This document shows positions 4,788 through 5,766 of a stretch of 5,766 nucleotides of DNA, piece after piece. A model generated the notes under the pieces. That model was not told where the DNA came from and ran no database searches. It saw nothing but the letters and a program-made list of their open reading frames with translations. The DNA comes from an uncultured Desulfomonile sp. (lineage in GTDB: Bacteria > Desulfobacterota > Desulfomonilia > Desulfomonilales > Desulfomonilaceae). The number at the start of each line of letters is the position of its first letter. Within the stretch, counting starts at the first letter, position 1. A program made the translations under genes and the position numbers. The DNA is taken from NCBI GenBank assembly GCA_903920415.1, contig CAIXMD010000421.1, positions 1 to 5,766 of the forward strand, in the 5' to 3' direction.

Positions 4788-5766
4788 TCAGCTTGCAACT
4801 ATATTAAGCAATTTTCCGGGAACCAGAATCATTTTGCGTACGGTTTTCCCCTCGACGAATTTCTGAACGTTAGCCTCGGACATTGCAGCTTGTTTGATTT
4901 CGTCTTCGGAAGCCTCGATTGGCACTGTGATCTCGGACCTTTTCTTTCCGTTGACCTGAATAACGATAAGTATCTGATCCTGCTTAAGCAGGTCGGGATC
5001 AAAGGTCGGCCAAGGAATTCTGACCGTTCCCGGCTTCTCCCCCAACGCCTCCCAAAGTTCTTCTGCCACGTGAGGCACAAAAGGAGAAAGGAGAATAACT
5101 ATAGTCCGAATGGCCTCGTAAAGAGCGGCAGCAATTTTCGGTGAACTGCGGGCCTCTTCCGGAGTGACTCGAGCCAATTCGTTCATCATCTCCATGATGG
5201 CCGCTACTGCCGTGTTAAAATGAAACCGATTCGTTATGTCTTCGGTGACCTTTTTGATTGTCTTATGAGTGAGCCTGCGCAAGTCCATGGCACGACTATT
5301 CTCTTCTTCATTTTCAGGGGCTTGCTCTCGGTCCTTGTGCTGGTAGACTAGGTTCCAAACCCTACCCAGAAACCGCGATGCTCCCTCTACGCCTTCGGGT
5401 GTCCACTCAAGATCTCTTTCGGGTGGCGCGGCAAAAAGACAGAATAACCTTACGGTGTCTGCGCCGTAGCTATTAATGAGATCCTCCGGGTCCACAACGT
5501 TTCCCTTGGATTTGGACATCTTGGCCCCATCCTTAATGACCATTCCCTGTGTAAGAAGGTTTGTGAATGGTTCGTCCCCTGCTTTGATGTTCATGTCCCT
5601 GAGAACCTTGGTAAAGAATCGTGAATATAAAAGATGGAGAATTGCATGTTCAATTCCCCCGATGTACTGGTCCACCGGTAGCCAATATCGATCAGTTTCC
5701 GGGTCAATTATACCTTTGTCATAGTGGGGGCATGCGTAACGGTCGAAATACCAGGATGATTCCACA
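4788..5766 (-). CDS. leuS: leucyl-tRNA synthetase, C-terminal part (cut by window edge)
   Basis: LeuS charges tRNA-Leu with leucine using ATP in the cytoplasm. Only about the last 325 residues are present; bacterial LeuS is usually about 800-870, so the N-terminal catalytic half with the HIGH motif and most of the editing domain lie beyond the right edge. The first full codon (GTG at 5765-5763) is an internal Val, not a start. Visible signatures are VESSWYFDRYACPH close to the edge, the VDQYIGGIEHAILHLLYSRF segment (31-50 of the fragment), and the ATP-binding KMSKS loop at 82-86 (bases 5508-5522) within DGAKMSKSKGNVVDP. The helical anticodon-binding domain follows (about 150-265, with LLSPFVPHVAEELW at 225-238). 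The C-terminal tRNA-binding domain begins at about VIQVNGKKRSEITV (268-281) and ends in KTVRKMILVPGKLLNIVA. The fragment is undisrupted and ends in TGA at 4790-4788; lptE follows after 95 bases. Confidence 0.97.
   Translation of the reverse strand, partial: VESSWYFDRYACPHYDKGIIDPETDRYWLPVDQYIGGIEHAILHLLYSRFFTKVLRDMNIKAGDEPFTNLLTQGMVIKDGAKMSKSKGNVVDPEDLINSYGADTVRLFCLFAAPPERDLEWTPEGVEGASRFLGRVWNLVYQHKDREQAPENEEENSRAMDLRRLTHKTIKKVTEDITNRFHFNTAVAAIMEMMNELARVTPEEARSSPKIAAALYEAIRTIVILLSPFVPHVAEELWEALGEKPGTVRIPWPTFDPDLLKQDQILIVIQVNGKKRSEITVPIEASEDEIKQAAMSEANVQKFVEGKTVRKMILVPGKLLNIVAS

Noticed and set aside
1..5766. CRISPR array, tRNA/rRNA, insertion sequence, prophage or defence system
   Set aside because: No regularly spaced repeats, cloverleaf genes, transposase or integrase motifs, or terminal inverted repeats with target duplications were seen. 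The window is mostly housekeeping genes.

Overview
The window looks like chromosomal DNA from a Gram-negative bacterium. The best fit is a deltaproteobacterium in the broad sense (Desulfobacterota, for example a Desulfomonile/Syntrophobacter-like sulfate reducer or syntroph), but the genus is an inference from protein style and gene order, not a database result. Evidence for an outer membrane is an LptE-type lipoprotein and a separate secreted protein that looks like an outer-membrane beta-barrel.

Layout. Positions 1-47 may hold the first codons of a gene read leftwards off the edge (weak call). Positions 48-467 are non-coding and become AT-rich toward the right; they carry a perfect short inverted repeat and a likely promoter. 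A single rightward gene at 468-1532 encodes a secreted 354-residue protein rich in Trp, Asn, Gly and Cys that I cannot assign to a named family. It is followed by a long 3' region ending in a strong intrinsic terminator at 1712-1739. Everything from 1758 to the right edge is read leftwards: leuS (3' part only), lptE, mdh and miaB, in that transcription order, with gaps of 95, 102 and 55 bases.

The leftward cluster is housekeeping: leucyl-tRNA synthetase, an LPS-transport lipoprotein, malate dehydrogenase, and the tRNA methylthiotransferase that modifies A37. leuS followed by lptE is a recurring bacterial arrangement (in E. coli holA comes next); here mdh and miaB follow instead. Two of the three complete leftward genes (lptE, miaB) appear to start with TTG. 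The rightward gene converges on miaB, and the terminator lies between them.

The least ordinary part is the rightward orphan gene with its promoter region. I see no CRISPR array, tRNA, rRNA, insertion sequence, phage gene or defence system, and no clear evidence of a new multi-gene system.
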